From positions 150,107-193,736 of the forward strand of contig NZ_LMDK01000004.1 of the NCBI RefSeq assembly GCF_001425055.1: a stretch of DNA of 43,630 nucleotides. Reading direction: 5' to 3'. Shown in pieces: positions 1-9,410 of the stretch. The notes beneath the pieces were generated by a model. It did not search any database. It had not been told where the DNA came from and worked only from the letters and a program-made list of their open reading frames with translations. The stretch comes from Pelomonas sp. Root1237. GTDB taxonomy: Bacteria; Pseudomonadota; Gammaproteobacteria; Burkholderiales; Burkholderiaceae_C. The position numbers and the translations under genes were made by a program. Position 1 is the stretch's first letter, and each line of letters opens with the position of its first letter.

Positions 1-345
1 ACATTGGCGGCACAACGCCCCGACGTCTTCCGTGCCGACCTGGCCCGGTCGCTGAATAACTTGGGCAATAGGCTCAGCGAGCTGGGCCAGCGTGAGGCGG
101 CCTTGGTGGCGGCGCAGGAGGCGGTCGAGTTGCGCCGGGAGCTGGCGGCCCAACGCCCTGACGCCTTCCGTGCCGACCTGGCCCGGTCGCTGAATAACTT
201 GGGCAACAGGCTCAGCGAGCTGGGCCAGCATGAGGCGGCCTTGGTGGCGGCGCAGGAGGCGGTCGAGTTGCGCCGGGAGCTGGCGGCACAACGCCCTGAC
301 GCCTTACGCGGTGACCTGGCCAATAAGCTCAGCGACTTGGGCTAG
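1..345 (+). CDS. Tetratricopeptide-repeat protein, 3' end (5' truncated by window)
   Basis: The frame is open from the first base, so the start lies outside the window. The visible 114 codons are tandem 42-residue units of the Kinesin-light-chain-like TPR type, with the core LNNLGNRLSELGQ followed by AALVAAQEAVELRREL. Such helical repeats are protein-binding scaffolds; no enzymatic domain is visible. Adjacent copies are almost identical at the DNA level, which points to recent tandem duplication. The reading frame stops at TAG 343-345, exactly where every other copy has CAG (Gln of ELGQ). Downstream of it the same frame still encodes a diverged repeat up to TAG 406-408, so this end is probably a premature stop. 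The family assignment is firm; the biological role cannot be told from this fragment. Confidence 0.85.
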   Translation, partial: TLAAQRPDVFRADLARSLNNLGNRLSELGQREAALVAAQEAVELRRELAAQRPDAFRADLARSLNNLGNRLSELGQHEAALVAAQEAVELRRELAAQRPDALRGDLANKLSDLG

Positions 346-402
346 CAGGAGACGGCCTTTGTGGCGGCTCATGAGATTGTCGAACTGCGTCGCAAGCCGG
401 CG
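1..402 (+). repeat. Tandem 126-bp TPR-coding repeats
   Basis: Near-identical 126-bp direct repeats run across this stretch. The block beginning cgggagctggcggc recurs at about 136 and 272, and ctgaataacttgggcaa at about 51 and 190. The last unit, from about 272, is clearly more diverged and carries the TAG at 343. Identity between full copies is high enough that copy number could vary by slippage or recombination and could be collapsed in an assembly. Confidence 0.8.
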
Positions 403-409
403 ATATAGA

Positions 410-624
410 GGTAGGGATCTTAGGCCCGTAGCGATCCAGTCGTGCTGCCAAGTCGATCAGCTCGGCATTCCAGCATCAAGCATCGATGTAGTCGCGATAG
501 TGGAAATCGCCCCAGCAACGCCGGCGAGCCTCTAAGTACTCGACCCAGGCCTCGTTCGTGCCAGACCGAAGTCCGGCGCGTCGAGCCCGTCAAAGCGGCG
601 ACTAATGTCCGGACCCGCCAACAT
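410..624 (-). pseudogene. Decayed coding fragment with frameshift and stop
   Basis: On the minus strand a protein-like reading starts at ATG 624 (MLAGPDISRRFDGLDAPDF...). After about 23 codons it jumps frame near 555 and continues as NEAWVEYLEARRRCWGDF, then RDYIDA. It meets TGA at 476-478 and resumes with WNAELIDLAARLDRYGP until about 410. Third codon positions are mostly G/C in both segments, as in real genes here, and the aromatic and charged composition is unlike random shadow frames. I do not recognise the family. Together with the truncated TPR gene it suggests that this corner is decaying. It could also be chance, since it is short. Confidence 0.35.
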
Positions 625-642
625 ACCGCGCCTCAGTGATGT

Positions 643-1074
643 CTAGCTGCTGAACTGCTCGTTCCCCGCCACGCCCAGCTTCTTGACGCTATTGCGCTGC
701 GCGGAAGCCATCACGGCAGCGAAGGCGCTGTAGTCCACCAACTTGTTCGGCTTGATGTGCACCTCGGGCTGATTGGCCTCGGCGAGCGCGCCGACTTCCT
801 GCATCTTGGCGTCGACGGCGGCGCGGTTGGCCAGGGGCTGGTCGTCCCAGTAGACCGTGCCGTCGAAGTCGATGGCGACGGTGTGGATGACCGGCTTGGG
901 TTGTGACTTGCCGCCCAGCCCGATGTCCAGGCTGATCGAATGCAGCTGGGTCGGGATGGTCAGGATGAGCATCACCAACAGCACCAGCATCACGTCGATC
1001 AATGGCGTCGTGTTGACGTCCATCAGGGTCTCGGCTTCGCCACTGCCCGGCATCGTTGCAACGTTCATTCCCAT
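643..1074 (-). CDS. exbD: ExbD/TolR-family biopolymer transport protein (orphan)
   Basis: This 143-residue inner-membrane protein has the ExbD signature: a short cytoplasmic N-terminus, the motif DVNTTPLIDVMLVLLVML with the essential transmembrane Asp, and a periplasmic domain ending in KKLGVAGNEQF. ExbD works with ExbB to couple the proton motive force to TonB or a related energy transducer. It closely resembles the second ExbD of the large locus at 7635 (shared NTTPLIDVMLVLLVML, FAAVM and KLGV.G.EQF), so it is probably a paralogue of that gene. It has no ExbB partner beside it. The start at 1074 is preceded by a good GAGGGAGA ribosome-binding site. The upstream gene on this strand is a DUF1439-like lipoprotein 117 bp away. 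Confidence 0.9.
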   Translation of the reverse strand: MGMNVATMPGSGEAETLMDVNTTPLIDVMLVLLVMLILTIPTQLHSISLDIGLGGKSQPKPVIHTVAIDFDGTVYWDDQPLANRAAVDAKMQEVGALAEANQPEVHIKPNKLVDYSAFAAVMASAQRNSVKKLGVAGNEQFSS

Positions 1075-1191
1075 GTCGGTCTCCCTCGGGTTGCTGCCAT
1101 GCGCTCACCGTGACTGGCAAGCGCTGGCACCGATGATGCCCAGCGGACGCCATGAAGACAACGGGAGCCTGCTGCCCTGTTGCTACCAACC

Positions 1192-1740
1192 CTACTGCAC
1201 GAAGCTGACCCTCAACTTCCCATTCACCACCTTCACGTCCCGCACCGCCATCTTCGCCAGCGCGCCCTTGGCCGTGCTCGCATCGATGGTGTAGACGGGG
1301 CGAGCCTGCAGTTGTGCGTTGATCATCCCCGGCCCTTGCAACTTCACGATCGCGGCGTACTCCTGCGGCAGGCCGGCGAACTCCAGCGTCGTGATCTGCA
1401 CGTCGTCCAGGAAGAGCTGGCCCTCGGCCGGCACATAGCGCGGCCGGCCGGAGAAGCCGACGCGGCCGGTGCGCTCGCGGGTGCCGAGCACGACCTTGGC
1501 GTCTGCCGTCAGGCCGATGCGGTCCTCGCCCTCGGTCAGCACGACGACGGGGTTGGACAGGTCCAGGCAGGCGATGAGGAGCTTGCAGTGATGCGTCGGG
1601 AAGCGCGGCGCGATGCGGGCCTGCAGCTCGACCTGCTCGATGTCGAGATGGCCGTCGGAGATGCGGCCCAAGACGGCACAGGTGGCCAGCGGCAGGACGG
1701 CGAGCAGGGTGGCGGTGAGGGCAAGAAGGCGGCGGTTCAT
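1192..1740 (-). CDS. DUF1439 (YceB-like) envelope lipoprotein
   Basis: This 182-residue protein has a hydrophobic N-terminal export signal (MNRRLLALTATLLAVLPLATC). Cys21 sits in a lipobox-like LATC; Thr at -1 is unusual, so lipidation is likely rather than certain. The mature part is a beta-rich domain resembling DUF1439, the family of the E. coli lipoprotein YceB, with hallmarks such as the GR...GFSGRPRYVPAEGQLFLDDV stretch and a C-terminal VKVVNGKLRV. Function is unknown; members fold like lipid-binding START/BPI-type tubes. The gene faces away from the Fur-box locus and precedes the orphan exbD on the same strand. Assignment is by pattern recognition only. Confidence 0.7.
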   Translation of the reverse strand: MNRRLLALTATLLAVLPLATCAVLGRISDGHLDIEQVELQARIAPRFPTHHCKLLIACLDLSNPVVVLTEGEDRIGLTADAKVVLGTRERTGRVGFSGRPRYVPAEGQLFLDDVQITTLEFAGLPQEYAAIVKLQGPGMINAQLQARPVYTIDASTAKGALAKMAVRDVKVVNGKLRVSFVQ

Positions 1741-1820
1741 GGCGTCAAAGGCTTCAAGGCGCCGCCGAGTTTGCCCTCGTCCACCCAGAGGGAGCGTAAG
1801 TCAGTGTTCGTTCAAATACG

Positions 1821-1839
1821 AATGCAAATGATTCGCATT
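1821..1839 (+). promoter_or_regulatory. Fur box
   Basis: The 19-bp sequence aatgcaaatgattcgcatt is an interrupted palindrome with arms aatgc/gcatt around aAATgATTc. It matches the proteobacterial Fur consensus form AATGANAATNATTNTCATT closely. It lies 22 bp before the PepSY start and in the divergent gap to the lipoprotein at 1740, so it could repress both directions when iron is plentiful. The receptor gene downstream supports the iron interpretation. Confidence 0.75.
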
Positions 1840-1860
1840 TGAGTGCTAGCATGGCCGCTT

Positions 1861-3057
1861 ATGCGTGCGCTCCTGGTCCTTTTGCACCGCTGGTTCGGCC
1901 TGGCGGCGGCGGTTTTTCTGTTCATCGCCGGGCTGACCGGCGCGGTCATCGCCTTCGACCACGAGCTGGACGCCGCGCTGAATCCGCAGTTCTTCGAGGC
2001 CCGCAGCGCGGGGCCGGCCCGCCCTGCGCTGGAGCTTGCCGATGCGCTCGAGGCCGCCGACCCGCGACTGCGGGTGCGCTACCTCCCGTTGCAGGCGGAG
2101 GCCGGCCACACGCTGCTGGCCATGGTCGAGCCGCGCGATGCGGACAAGCCGTTGGGCTTCAACCAGCTTGCCGTCGACCCCGCCACCGGCGCCGTGCAGG
2201 CGCGGCGTCAGTGGGGCGCCTTGTCGCTGTCGCGCGAGAACCTGCTGCCCTTCCTGTACGCGCTGCACTACAGCCTGCACCTGCCGGAGTCCGGCGGCAT
2301 CGCCTGGGGTATCTGGCTGATGGGCCTGATCGGCCTGGTCTGGGTGCTGGACTGCTTTGTCGCCATCTATCTGTCCTTCCCCAGCTGGCGCCAGTGGCGC
2401 AAGTCCTTTGCCTTCCGCTGGGCCAAGGGCGGGCATGCGCTGACCTTCGACCTGCACCGCAGCGGTGGCGTGTGGCTGTGGCTGCTGGTGCTGGTTGTGG
2501 CGCTGACCTCGGTGGCGATGAATCTGCGCCAGCAGGTCGTGGTGCCGCTGGTGTCGGCGGTATCGCGCATCACGCCCAGCGCCTTCGAGACCCGCCAGCC
2601 CAGCGCCAAGCCCATCGCGCCGACGCTGACCCGCGCCCAGGCCCTGGCTGCCGCGCAGACCCAGGCGCGCGAGCGCGGCCTGAAAGCGCCGGCCGGCGGC
2701 ATCTTCTATGCCGCGGAATACGGCGTCTACGGCGTCGGCTTCTTCCAGCCCGGCAATGACCACGGCGACGGCGGCCTCGGCAACCCCTGGATCTACATCG
2801 ACGGCCGCGACGCCAGCCCGGCCGGCGCGCTGATCCCCGGCGAGGGCACGGCGGGCGACCTCTATCTGCAGGCCCAGTTCCCGATCCACTCCGGCCGAAT
2901 CCTGGGCCTGCCCGGCCGCATCCTCGTGTCCGCGTTGGGGCTGGCCATCGCCGTGCTTTCCGTCACCGGCGTGCTGATCTGGCTGCGCAAGGCGCGCGCC
3001 CGCCGACACGCGCCCCAAGCGCCTACCGCTCCCGCCCTGCGTCCTTCCAAAGCATGA
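1861..3057 (+). CDS. PepSY-associated TM helix protein (iron-uptake type)
   Basis: This 398-residue inner-membrane protein has the layout of PepSY_TM (PiuB-like) proteins: a first helix LHRWFGLAAAVFLFIAGLTGAVIAF at about 8-32, a periplasmic region, helices near 150-180 and 200-225, a second periplasmic part with a PepSY-like stretch, a PIHSGRILGLPGR motif, and a final helix before a basic tail. Conserved histidines and arginines at membrane edges fit proposed haem- or siderophore-iron reductase roles, but the biochemistry is not settled. I chose ATG 1861 because the family begins just before LHRW; a GTG at 1843 would add six residues, and neither has a strong Shine-Dalgarno. The Fur box immediately upstream and the 4-bp ATGA overlap with the receptor gene tie it to ferric-siderophore uptake. 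Confidence 0.85.
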   Translation: MRALLVLLHRWFGLAAAVFLFIAGLTGAVIAFDHELDAALNPQFFEARSAGPARPALELADALEAADPRLRVRYLPLQAEAGHTLLAMVEPRDADKPLGFNQLAVDPATGAVQARRQWGALSLSRENLLPFLYALHYSLHLPESGGIAWGIWLMGLIGLVWVLDCFVAIYLSFPSWRQWRKSFAFRWAKGGHALTFDLHRSGGVWLWLLVLVVALTSVAMNLRQQVVVPLVSAVSRITPSAFETRQPSAKPIAPTLTRAQALAAAQTQARERGLKAPAGGIFYAAEYGVYGVGFFQPGNDHGDGGLGNPWIYIDGRDASPAGALIPGEGTAGDLYLQAQFPIHSGRILGLPGRILVSALGLAIAVLSVTGVLIWLRKARARRHAPQAPTAPALRPSKA

Positions 3058-5138
3058 AATCAAAGACCGTCCTGATCCTCTCCCCGCTGGCCCTGGCCAC
3101 CGGCGCCGCACTGGCCCAGCAGACCCCGGTGGAGGTGCCCGGCGCGACTCTGCCCACCGTGCGCGTGCAGGCCAAGGCCGCGGACGACGAGAAGAGCAGC
3201 AGCGGCGCCACGCGGCTGGAGATGGCGCTGCGCGAGACGCCGCAGTCCGTCACCGTCATCGGCCAGCAGCAGATCCGCGACTTCGGCCTCACCGACATCA
3301 ACAAGCTGCTGGACCTGACCCCCGGCGTGCTGGTCGAGCGCGTCGAAACCGACCGCACCTATTTCAGCGCGCGCGGCTTCGACATCCAGAACTTCCAGGT
3401 CGACGGCCTCGGCCTGCCCTTTGCCAACGGCGCGCAATGGGGCGCGCTGGACACCGCCGCCTTCGAGCGCGTGGAGGTGTTGCGCGGCGCCACCGGCCTG
3501 CTCGCCGGCACGGGCAACCCGTCGGCCACCGTCAACTTCATTCGCAAGCGCGCCGCCAGCAAGGCCTTCGCAGCCAGTGCCGCGGTGACGCTGGGCTCGT
3601 GGAACCAGCATCGCATCGAGGCCGATGTGAGTGGCAGCCTGAATGCCGATGGTTCGCTGCGCGGCCGCCTCGTTGTGGCCGACGAAGACAAGGACAGCTG
3701 GCTCGACCGCTACAGCCAGCACCGCAGCCTGGGCTATGGCGTGTTGGAGCTGGACATCGGCCGCAACACGCTGCTGACCGTCGGCCTCAACGCCCAGCGC
3801 AGCAAGGCCGACAGCCCCATGTGGGGCGCGCTGCCGATGGTGGACAGCACCGGCAAACGCATCGACTACTCGCGCAACACCAGCTCGGCCGCCGACTGGG
3901 CCTGGTGGACCAACCGCGACACCGAAGCCTTTGCCGAACTGAGCCACGACCTCGGCGGCGGCTGGCAGACGCGCGCCACCGTCTCGCGCCGCAGCCGCAG
4001 CACGCCCAGCGAACTCTTCTACGTCTACGGCACGCCCAACCCCGGCGGCGTGCCGGACAGCGGCTTGTACGCCTACCCGTCGGCCTTCGACGGCAAATAC
4101 GTGGACAGCGTCGCCGACCTCTACGTCTCCGGCCCGTTCAGCCTGTTCGGTCGCCAGCATCAGCTGATGCTCGGCCTCAACGGCGGCCGCCAGACGCTCA
4201 GCGAGCTCTCGCTCTATGCCGGCAATATCGGCGCGGCCGTGCCCGACCTGCAGGGCTGGAACGGCGCCTTCCCCAAGCCGGCCTTCGGCGCGTCGACTGA
4301 CGGCTCCGACGTGTCGCGCCGCCGCGAGAGCGCCTACGCCGCCGCGCAGTTCAGCGTCAGCGACGCGCTCAAACTGGTGACAGGCTTCAACGCCACCCGC
4401 GTGCGCAACGGCGGCACGAGCTACGGCGTCGAGCAGGCCTACAGCCACAGCGCCGTCAAACCTTATCTCGGCGCCGTGCTGGATCTGGGCGCCAGCACCA
4501 GCGCCTACGCGAGCTATGCCGAGGTCTTCAACCCGCAGCTTGAAGCCGACATCAACCGCAAGCCGCTGGGTCCGCTGGAGGGCAGCAACCTCGAGGCCGG
4601 TATCAAGACCGAATGGCTCGATGGCCAGCTCAACGCAAGCGCCGCCGTCTTCCGCACCCGCCAGCAGAACGTGCCGGTGCAGGTTGGCACCCGCCCCGAC
4701 TTCAGCGCCTATTACGAGGGCATCACCGCCACCAGCACCGGCTATGAGCTGGAGCTGTCCGGCAAGCTGACGCCCGACTGGCGGATTGCCGGCGGCTGGA
4801 CGCAGCTGCGCCTGAAGGGCAGCAGCGGCGACGAGGTCAACCGCTACATCCCGCGCCGCGTGCTGCGCCTGAGTTCCACCTACCAGCTGCTGCCCCAGCT
4901 CAAGCTCGGCGCCGCGGTGCGCTGGCAGAGCGAAATCAGCGACCCGGCGCAAGTCGTCAGGCAGAAGGCCTACGCCGTCGTCGACCTGAACGCCGGCTGG
5001 GAGTTCAACAGGCAGTGGAGCGCCGGCCTCGCCGTCAACAACGTGGCCGACACCACCTACCTCGGCAGCCTGAAATGGGACCAGGCCTACTACGCCGCAC
5101 CGCGCAGCGTCAGCGCCACCTTGAGCTGGAAGTATTGA
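3054..5138 (+). CDS. TonB-dependent siderophore receptor
   Basis: This 694-residue outer-membrane receptor has a signal peptide at 1-21 (cleavage after ALA), a TonB-box-like LPTVRVQ near 33, a plug domain at about 50-175 and a 22-strand barrel ending in WKY. Plug motifs are typical of ferric-siderophore receptors (FhuE/FpvA type, TIGR01783): [18 protein letters not shown], the [12 protein letters not shown] loop, and [30 protein letters not shown]. There is no N-terminal secretin/STN signalling domain, so it should not drive a FecIR-type cascade. The start overlaps the stop of the PepSY gene (ATGA). The ligand is unknown; a hydroxamate or mixed-type siderophore taken from other microbes is plausible, because no siderophore synthesis genes are present. 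Confidence 0.93.
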   Translation: MKSKTVLILSPLALATGAALAQQTPVEVPGATLPTVRVQAKAADDEKSSSGATRLEMALRETPQSVTVIGQQQIRDFGLTDINKLLDLTPGVLVERVETDRTYFSARGFDIQNFQVDGLGLPFANGAQWGALDTAAFERVEVLRGATGLLAGTGNPSATVNFIRKRAASKAFAASAAVTLGSWNQHRIEADVSGSLNADGSLRGRLVVADEDKDSWLDRYSQHRSLGYGVLELDIGRNTLLTVGLNAQRSKADSPMWGALPMVDSTGKRIDYSRNTSSAADWAWWTNRDTEAFAELSHDLGGGWQTRATVSRRSRSTPSELFYVYGTPNPGGVPDSGLYAYPSAFDGKYVDSVADLYVSGPFSLFGRQHQLMLGLNGGRQTLSELSLYAGNIGAAVPDLQGWNGAFPKPAFGASTDGSDVSRRRESAYAAAQFSVSDALKLVTGFNATRVRNGGTSYGVEQAYSHSAVKPYLGAVLDLGASTSAYASYAEVFNPQLEADINRKPLGPLEGSNLEAGIKTEWLDGQLNASAAVFRTRQQNVPVQVGTRPDFSAYYEGITATSTGYELELSGKLTPDWRIAGGWTQLRLKGSSGDEVNRYIPRRVLRLSSTYQLLPQLKLGAAVRWQSEISDPAQVVRQKAYAVVDLNAGWEFNRQWSAGLAVNNVADTTYLGSLKWDQAYYAAPRSVSATLSWKY

Positions 5139-5230
5139 CGATGTAGGGGGGTGATCGCCGCGCTGAGCGCATATCAATCTGCGCAAAGCGGCGTTCCCTC
5201 TTTGGCGTGCGGTGCCTAGAGTGCCGGGCA

Positions 5231-6340
<1,110 letters not shown>

Positions 6341-6422
6341 GCTAACGCGAAAAGCTTAGTTCGCGCCTCGCAGGGCGCTGCGCACACTGCCCCGGTCCCT
6401 CTGCTTTACTCCACACACGCCG

Positions 6423-7205
6423 ATGAACGCCTCCACCTTTGCCCGTCGCGCCCTCGCCCCGCTCGCCCTGCTCCTCATCGCCAGCGCCGCCCAGGCACAG
6501 GGCGACAACCCCTATGGCGTCGGCGCCGTCTGGGAGAAGAGCGACGCGGTCACCAAGGTCGTGCTGTTCACGCTCGTTGCGATGAGCGCGGGCAGCTGGT
6601 ACGTCATCATCACCAAGCTGCTGCAGCAGGCTCGCCTGGGCGTGCAGTCGCGTGCCGCGCAGCGGGACTTCTGGAGCGCCGGCACCGTCAAGGCGGGCGC
6701 CGAGAAGCTGTCGCCCAAGAGCCCGTACCGCTACATCGCCGAAGCCAGCCTGGAGGCCACGCAGCGCCACCACGGCCTGCGCGCCAAGGTCGACTTCGCC
6801 GACTGGGTGGACCTCTCCCTGCACCGCGCTACGGAGCGCGTGCAGCGCCAGCTCTCCACCGGCCTGAGCCTGCTGGCCACCGTCGGCTCCACCTCGCCCT
6901 TCGTCGGCCTGCTGGGCACGGTCTGGGGCATCTATCACGCGCTCACCGCCATCGGCGTGGCCGGCCAGGCCTCCATCGACAAGGTGGCCGGCCCGGTGGG
7001 CGAGGCGTTGATCATGACGGCCATCGGCTTGTTCGTCGCCGTGCCTGCGGTGCTGGGCTACAACGCGCTGCTGCGCCGCAATGCCCTGGTGCTGGACGAC
7101 GTGCGCGACTTCTCCGGCGAGCTGCACTCGGTGCTGCTGGGCTCGGCCCACGAAGAGCCCGCTTCCGCCGAGCAGCCGGCGGGCCTGAGCCCCGCCCTGG
7201 CCTGA
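6423..7205 (+). CDS. exbB: ExbB (MotA/TolQ/ExbB proton channel)
   Basis: This 260-residue inner-membrane protein has a cleavable-looking N-terminal signal (to about residue 26, AQA), a first helix near 42-62, and the conserved MotA/TolQ/ExbB block LSLLATVGSTSPFVGLLGTVWGIYHAL at about 148-175. It also carries EALIMTAIGLFVAVPAVLGYN near 197-217. ExbB forms the pentameric channel that, with an ExbD dimer, harvests the proton gradient to energise TonB. It is followed by two exbD genes and tonB with gaps of at most about 10 bp, so it leads the energising operon for the receptor upstream. Confidence 0.93.
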   Translation: MNASTFARRALAPLALLLIASAAQAQGDNPYGVGAVWEKSDAVTKVVLFTLVAMSAGSWYVIITKLLQQARLGVQSRAAQRDFWSAGTVKAGAEKLSPKSPYRYIAEASLEATQRHHGLRAKVDFADWVDLSLHRATERVQRQLSTGLSLLATVGSTSPFVGLLGTVWGIYHALTAIGVAGQASIDKVAGPVGEALIMTAIGLFVAVPAVLGYNALLRRNALVLDDVRDFSGELHSVLLGSAHEEPASAEQPAGLSPALA

Positions 7206-7215
7206 GCACTGCGCC

Positions 7216-7638
7216 ATGGCCATCCAGATTGCGCAGGGTGCCGACGAGGCGGTCTCGTCCATCAACACGACGCCGCTCGTCGACGTCATGCTGGTGCTGC
7301 TCATCATCTTCCTCATCACCATCCCGGTCGTGAACTTCTCGGTGCCGGTGGAGTTGCCCAAGCAGCGCAACGAGGTGCGCGAGAGCGAGCCCAAGGACGT
7401 GGTCATCACCGTCTCACGCGATGGCAAGCTCTACTGGTTCGACGCACCCGTGGCCAGCAAGGACGCGCTGTTCGAGCGGCTCAAGGGCATTGCCCAGCAG
7501 CAGCCCCAGCCCGAGGTGCATGTGCGCGGTGACGCCGGCAGCGACTACGCCCCTGTAGGCCGAGTGCTGCTGGCCGCCCAGCGCGCCGGCATTGCCAAGG
7601 TGGGCTTCATCACCGAGCCGCCAGCGAGGGCGCTATGA
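7216..7638 (+). CDS. exbD: ExbD, first copy
   Basis: This 140-residue ExbD has INTTPLVDVMLVLLIIFLITIPVVNFSVPVELP as its single transmembrane segment with the conserved Asp, then a periplasmic domain with VHVRGD and VGFITEP near the end. It follows exbB by 10 bp and its stop overlaps the next exbD start by 4 bp (ATGA). It differs in the helix and tail from the second copy, so the two may form a heterodimer in the ExbB channel. Tandem exbD genes are known from xanthomonads and some betaproteobacteria. Confidence 0.92.
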   Translation: MAIQIAQGADEAVSSINTTPLVDVMLVLLIIFLITIPVVNFSVPVELPKQRNEVRESEPKDVVITVSRDGKLYWFDAPVASKDALFERLKGIAQQQPQPEVHVRGDAGSDYAPVGRVLLAAQRAGIAKVGFITEPPARAL

Positions 7639-8090
7639 GTGCGGGACCTCTGCGCAAGGCGGCCCGCGCGCGCCGCCAGGTCACGTCGGCCCTGCCCGTG
7701 CCGGACATCAACACCACGCCGCTGATCGACGTCATGCTGGTGCTGTTGGTGATGCTCATCATCACCATCCCGGTGCAACTGCACAGCGTCAAGCTCAACC
7801 TGCCGATCGCACCGCCGAGCGCGCCGCCGCCCACGCCGCCCGAGGTCGTGCGGCTGGACATCACGCCGGATGCCGTGCTGTGGAACGGCGAGGCCCTTGC
7901 CGACCAAGTCTCGCTGCGTGAGCGCCTGGACGCCGCCGGCAAGCAGGCCACGCAGCCCGAGGTTCACGTGCGCCCGCAGCCCGGTGCCAAGTACGACAAC
8001 TTCGCTGCCGTCATGACGGCGGCCCACCAGGCCGGCCTGACCAAGCTCGGCGTGACCGGCAGCGAGCAGTTTCTCGACGATTCGCAGTAG
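7635..8090 (+). CDS. exbD2: ExbD, second copy
   Basis: This 151-residue ExbD paralogue has the transmembrane core INTTPLIDVMLVLLVMLIITIPVQLHS with the ion-path Asp. A Pro-rich linker (IAPPSAPPPTPPEV) follows, then a periplasmic domain ending KLGVTGSEQFLDDSQ. It is more like the orphan ExbD at 643-1074 than like its direct neighbour, including the LHS motif after the helix and the G.EQF tail. That suggests the orphan arose from this copy or shares its partner. It is translationally coupled to the first exbD, and its stop codon is embedded in the tonB ribosome-binding site. Confidence 0.92.
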   Translation: MSAGPLRKAARARRQVTSALPVPDINTTPLIDVMLVLLVMLIITIPVQLHSVKLNLPIAPPSAPPPTPPEVVRLDITPDAVLWNGEALADQVSLRERLDAAGKQATQPEVHVRPQPGAKYDNFAAVMTAAHQAGLTKLGVTGSEQFLDDSQ

Positions 8091-8095
8091 GAGAG
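8088..8095 (+). promoter_or_regulatory. tonB ribosome-binding site overlapping exbD2 stop
   Basis: TAGGAGAG combines the stop codon of exbD2 with a strong Shine-Dalgarno 5 nt ahead of ATG 8100. It fixes the tonB start and couples its translation to exbD2. Confidence 0.7.
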
Positions 8096-8099
8096 ATTC

Positions 8100-8864
8100 A
8101 TGAGTGCAGTTCTTTCACCGGGTATCTCCGGCGGCCTGACGCTGGACGACACCCGCGCCGCGCCGCGCCGGCTCGTTGCGCCAGCGCCTCTGGCCACCAC
8201 GGTACCGCTGCGCTCGCAGCTGAAGCCGCCGGCCGGCGCCAACCGCGGCACCGGCATCGCCCTGGTCGTCGGCTTGCACATCGTGCTGGGCTGGGGGCTG
8301 ACGACGGGCCTGGCGTCCAAGGCCGTCGATGCGATCAAGAAGCCCATCGAGATGGCGCTGCTGCCCGAGGTGCTGCCGCCGCCACCACCCCCACCGCCGC
8401 CGCCCAAGGTCGTCAAGATCGAGCCAGTGCAGAAGGCCGCTCCACCGCCGGCCTATGTGCCGCCGCCCGAGGTCGTGCCCGCCGTCGCGCCACCGCCCGC
8501 GCCCATCCAGGTCGTGCAGGCGCAGCCGCCGAAGGAAACGGTTGTCGTGGCGGCAGCACCCGCGCCTGTGCCCGCACCACCGCCGCCCGCTGCGCCCGCC
8601 GTCATCAAGCGCGAGATCAGCCTGGCCTGCCCAGGCTACGAGGCCGTGCTGGCCTCCGCGCTGGAAGAGGCCATCGACCGCGTCGGCCTCAAAGGCACGG
8701 TGCAGACGCTGATCAAGATCCGCGGCAACCAGGTCGTCGACGTGCTGCCGCAATCAGGCCCCAAGGAGTACTACAAGTACGTTCAGGCCGCCGTCAAGCG
8801 CATGCGCTGCACGGCCGGTGGTGCCGATGAGGTGCAGGTGTCCCTGCCCGTCATATTTTCCTGA
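8100..8864 (+). CDS. tonB: TonB energy transducer, atypical C-terminal domain
   Basis: This 254-residue protein has a cytoplasmic N-terminus, a single transmembrane helix at about 50-70 (GIALVVGLHIVLGWGLTTG), a long Pro/Ala/Val periplasmic spacer at about 91-195 with runs of Pro, and a compact C-terminal domain. TonB spans the periplasm and pulls on receptor TonB boxes using ExbBD energy. The C-terminal region (ISLACPGYEAVL..., then LKGTVQTLIKIRGNQVVDVLPQSG and a Cys near the end) fits the TonB fold pattern of GTV..., VV.V...SG and a final helix. It lacks the usual YP...A and RxWRF signatures and has two Cys that could pair. Position directly after exbBDD supports the call. Confidence 0.85.
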   Translation: MSAVLSPGISGGLTLDDTRAAPRRLVAPAPLATTVPLRSQLKPPAGANRGTGIALVVGLHIVLGWGLTTGLASKAVDAIKKPIEMALLPEVLPPPPPPPPPPKVVKIEPVQKAAPPPAYVPPPEVVPAVAPPPAPIQVVQAQPPKETVVVAAAPAPVPAPPPPAAPAVIKREISLACPGYEAVLASALEEAIDRVGLKGTVQTLIKIRGNQVVDVLPQSGPKEYYKYVQAAVKRMRCTAGGADEVQVSLPVIFS

Positions 8865-8930
8865 CACGACGGGCATGCAAGGTAACGCGGCGGCGCGCCA
8901 ATGGGGCGCCAGCAGCCGGCTGAAAGAGGT

Positions 8931-9242
8931 TCAGTGGCGGTCTGCGCGCGCCGGCAGGGCGTCCATGCTGCCGGTATTCCCGGATGGAGTGGCGACAGCG
9001 TTTGCGTCGCTGGGCTCGAGGTCCCCAGCGCGCCGGTCACGCAGCACGGAGCGAGCTTCGTAGAGGCAATCGGCGCGCGACTGGATGGTGTTGCCGGACA
9101 GGCAGTTGGCGCGTTCCTGTTGGTAGATTTCCGTGGCGCTCTGCGTTTGTGCGGTGATGGGCAACACGATCGCGACCACGGCCGCTGCGGCAACAGCCGT
9201 GCGGACCGGCGTCTGCCATGAAGTGAATCGGCGGATGCTCAT
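8931..9242 (-). CDS. Small secreted protein of unknown function
   Basis: This 103-residue protein has an N-terminal export signal (ends near ITAQT, about residue 34). A short mature region follows with YQQERANCLSGNTIQSRADCLYEARSVL, in which two Cys are spaced 15 apart and could form a disulfide. I recognise this as a recurring Burkholderiales small exported protein with a pattern YQxERAxCxSG...DRAxCLxEA, but no function is known to me. ATG 9242 was chosen because AGGAG lies 8 nt upstream. It converges with tonB. Confidence 0.65.
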   Translation of the reverse strand: MSIRRFTSWQTPVRTAVAAAAVVAIVLPITAQTQSATEIYQQERANCLSGNTIQSRADCLYEARSVLRDRRAGDLEPSDANAVATPSGNTGSMDALPARADRH

Positions 9243-9410
9243 GACGTACTCCTGGTGGATCAGGCACTGATCGGGCTTCGCCAGCCCGGCAGTGCCGGTA
9301 CCGTTGCTGGCTGGGAAGCGGGGCAATCCAAGTGCCGGCTGCGTCTGGCGCCGGCCAGATCTGGTGCTTTCCGGTTACTCGCGATGACTTGTTGACGCCT
9401 TTTGCCGCGG

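Noticed and set aside
1846..3111. 421-codon open frame antisense to the PepSY gene
   Set aside because: A GC shadow with Gln/Arg/Gly-rich nonsense; no domain, no start context.
5139..5230. Sigma-54 promoter before the activator gene
   Set aside because: TTGGCGTGCGGTGCC looks suggestive, but the GG-to-GC spacing is 8 rather than 10.
8889..8912. GGCGC/GCGCC hairpin after tonB as a terminator
   Set aside because: Short arms and no T-run; could be chance in GC-rich DNA.
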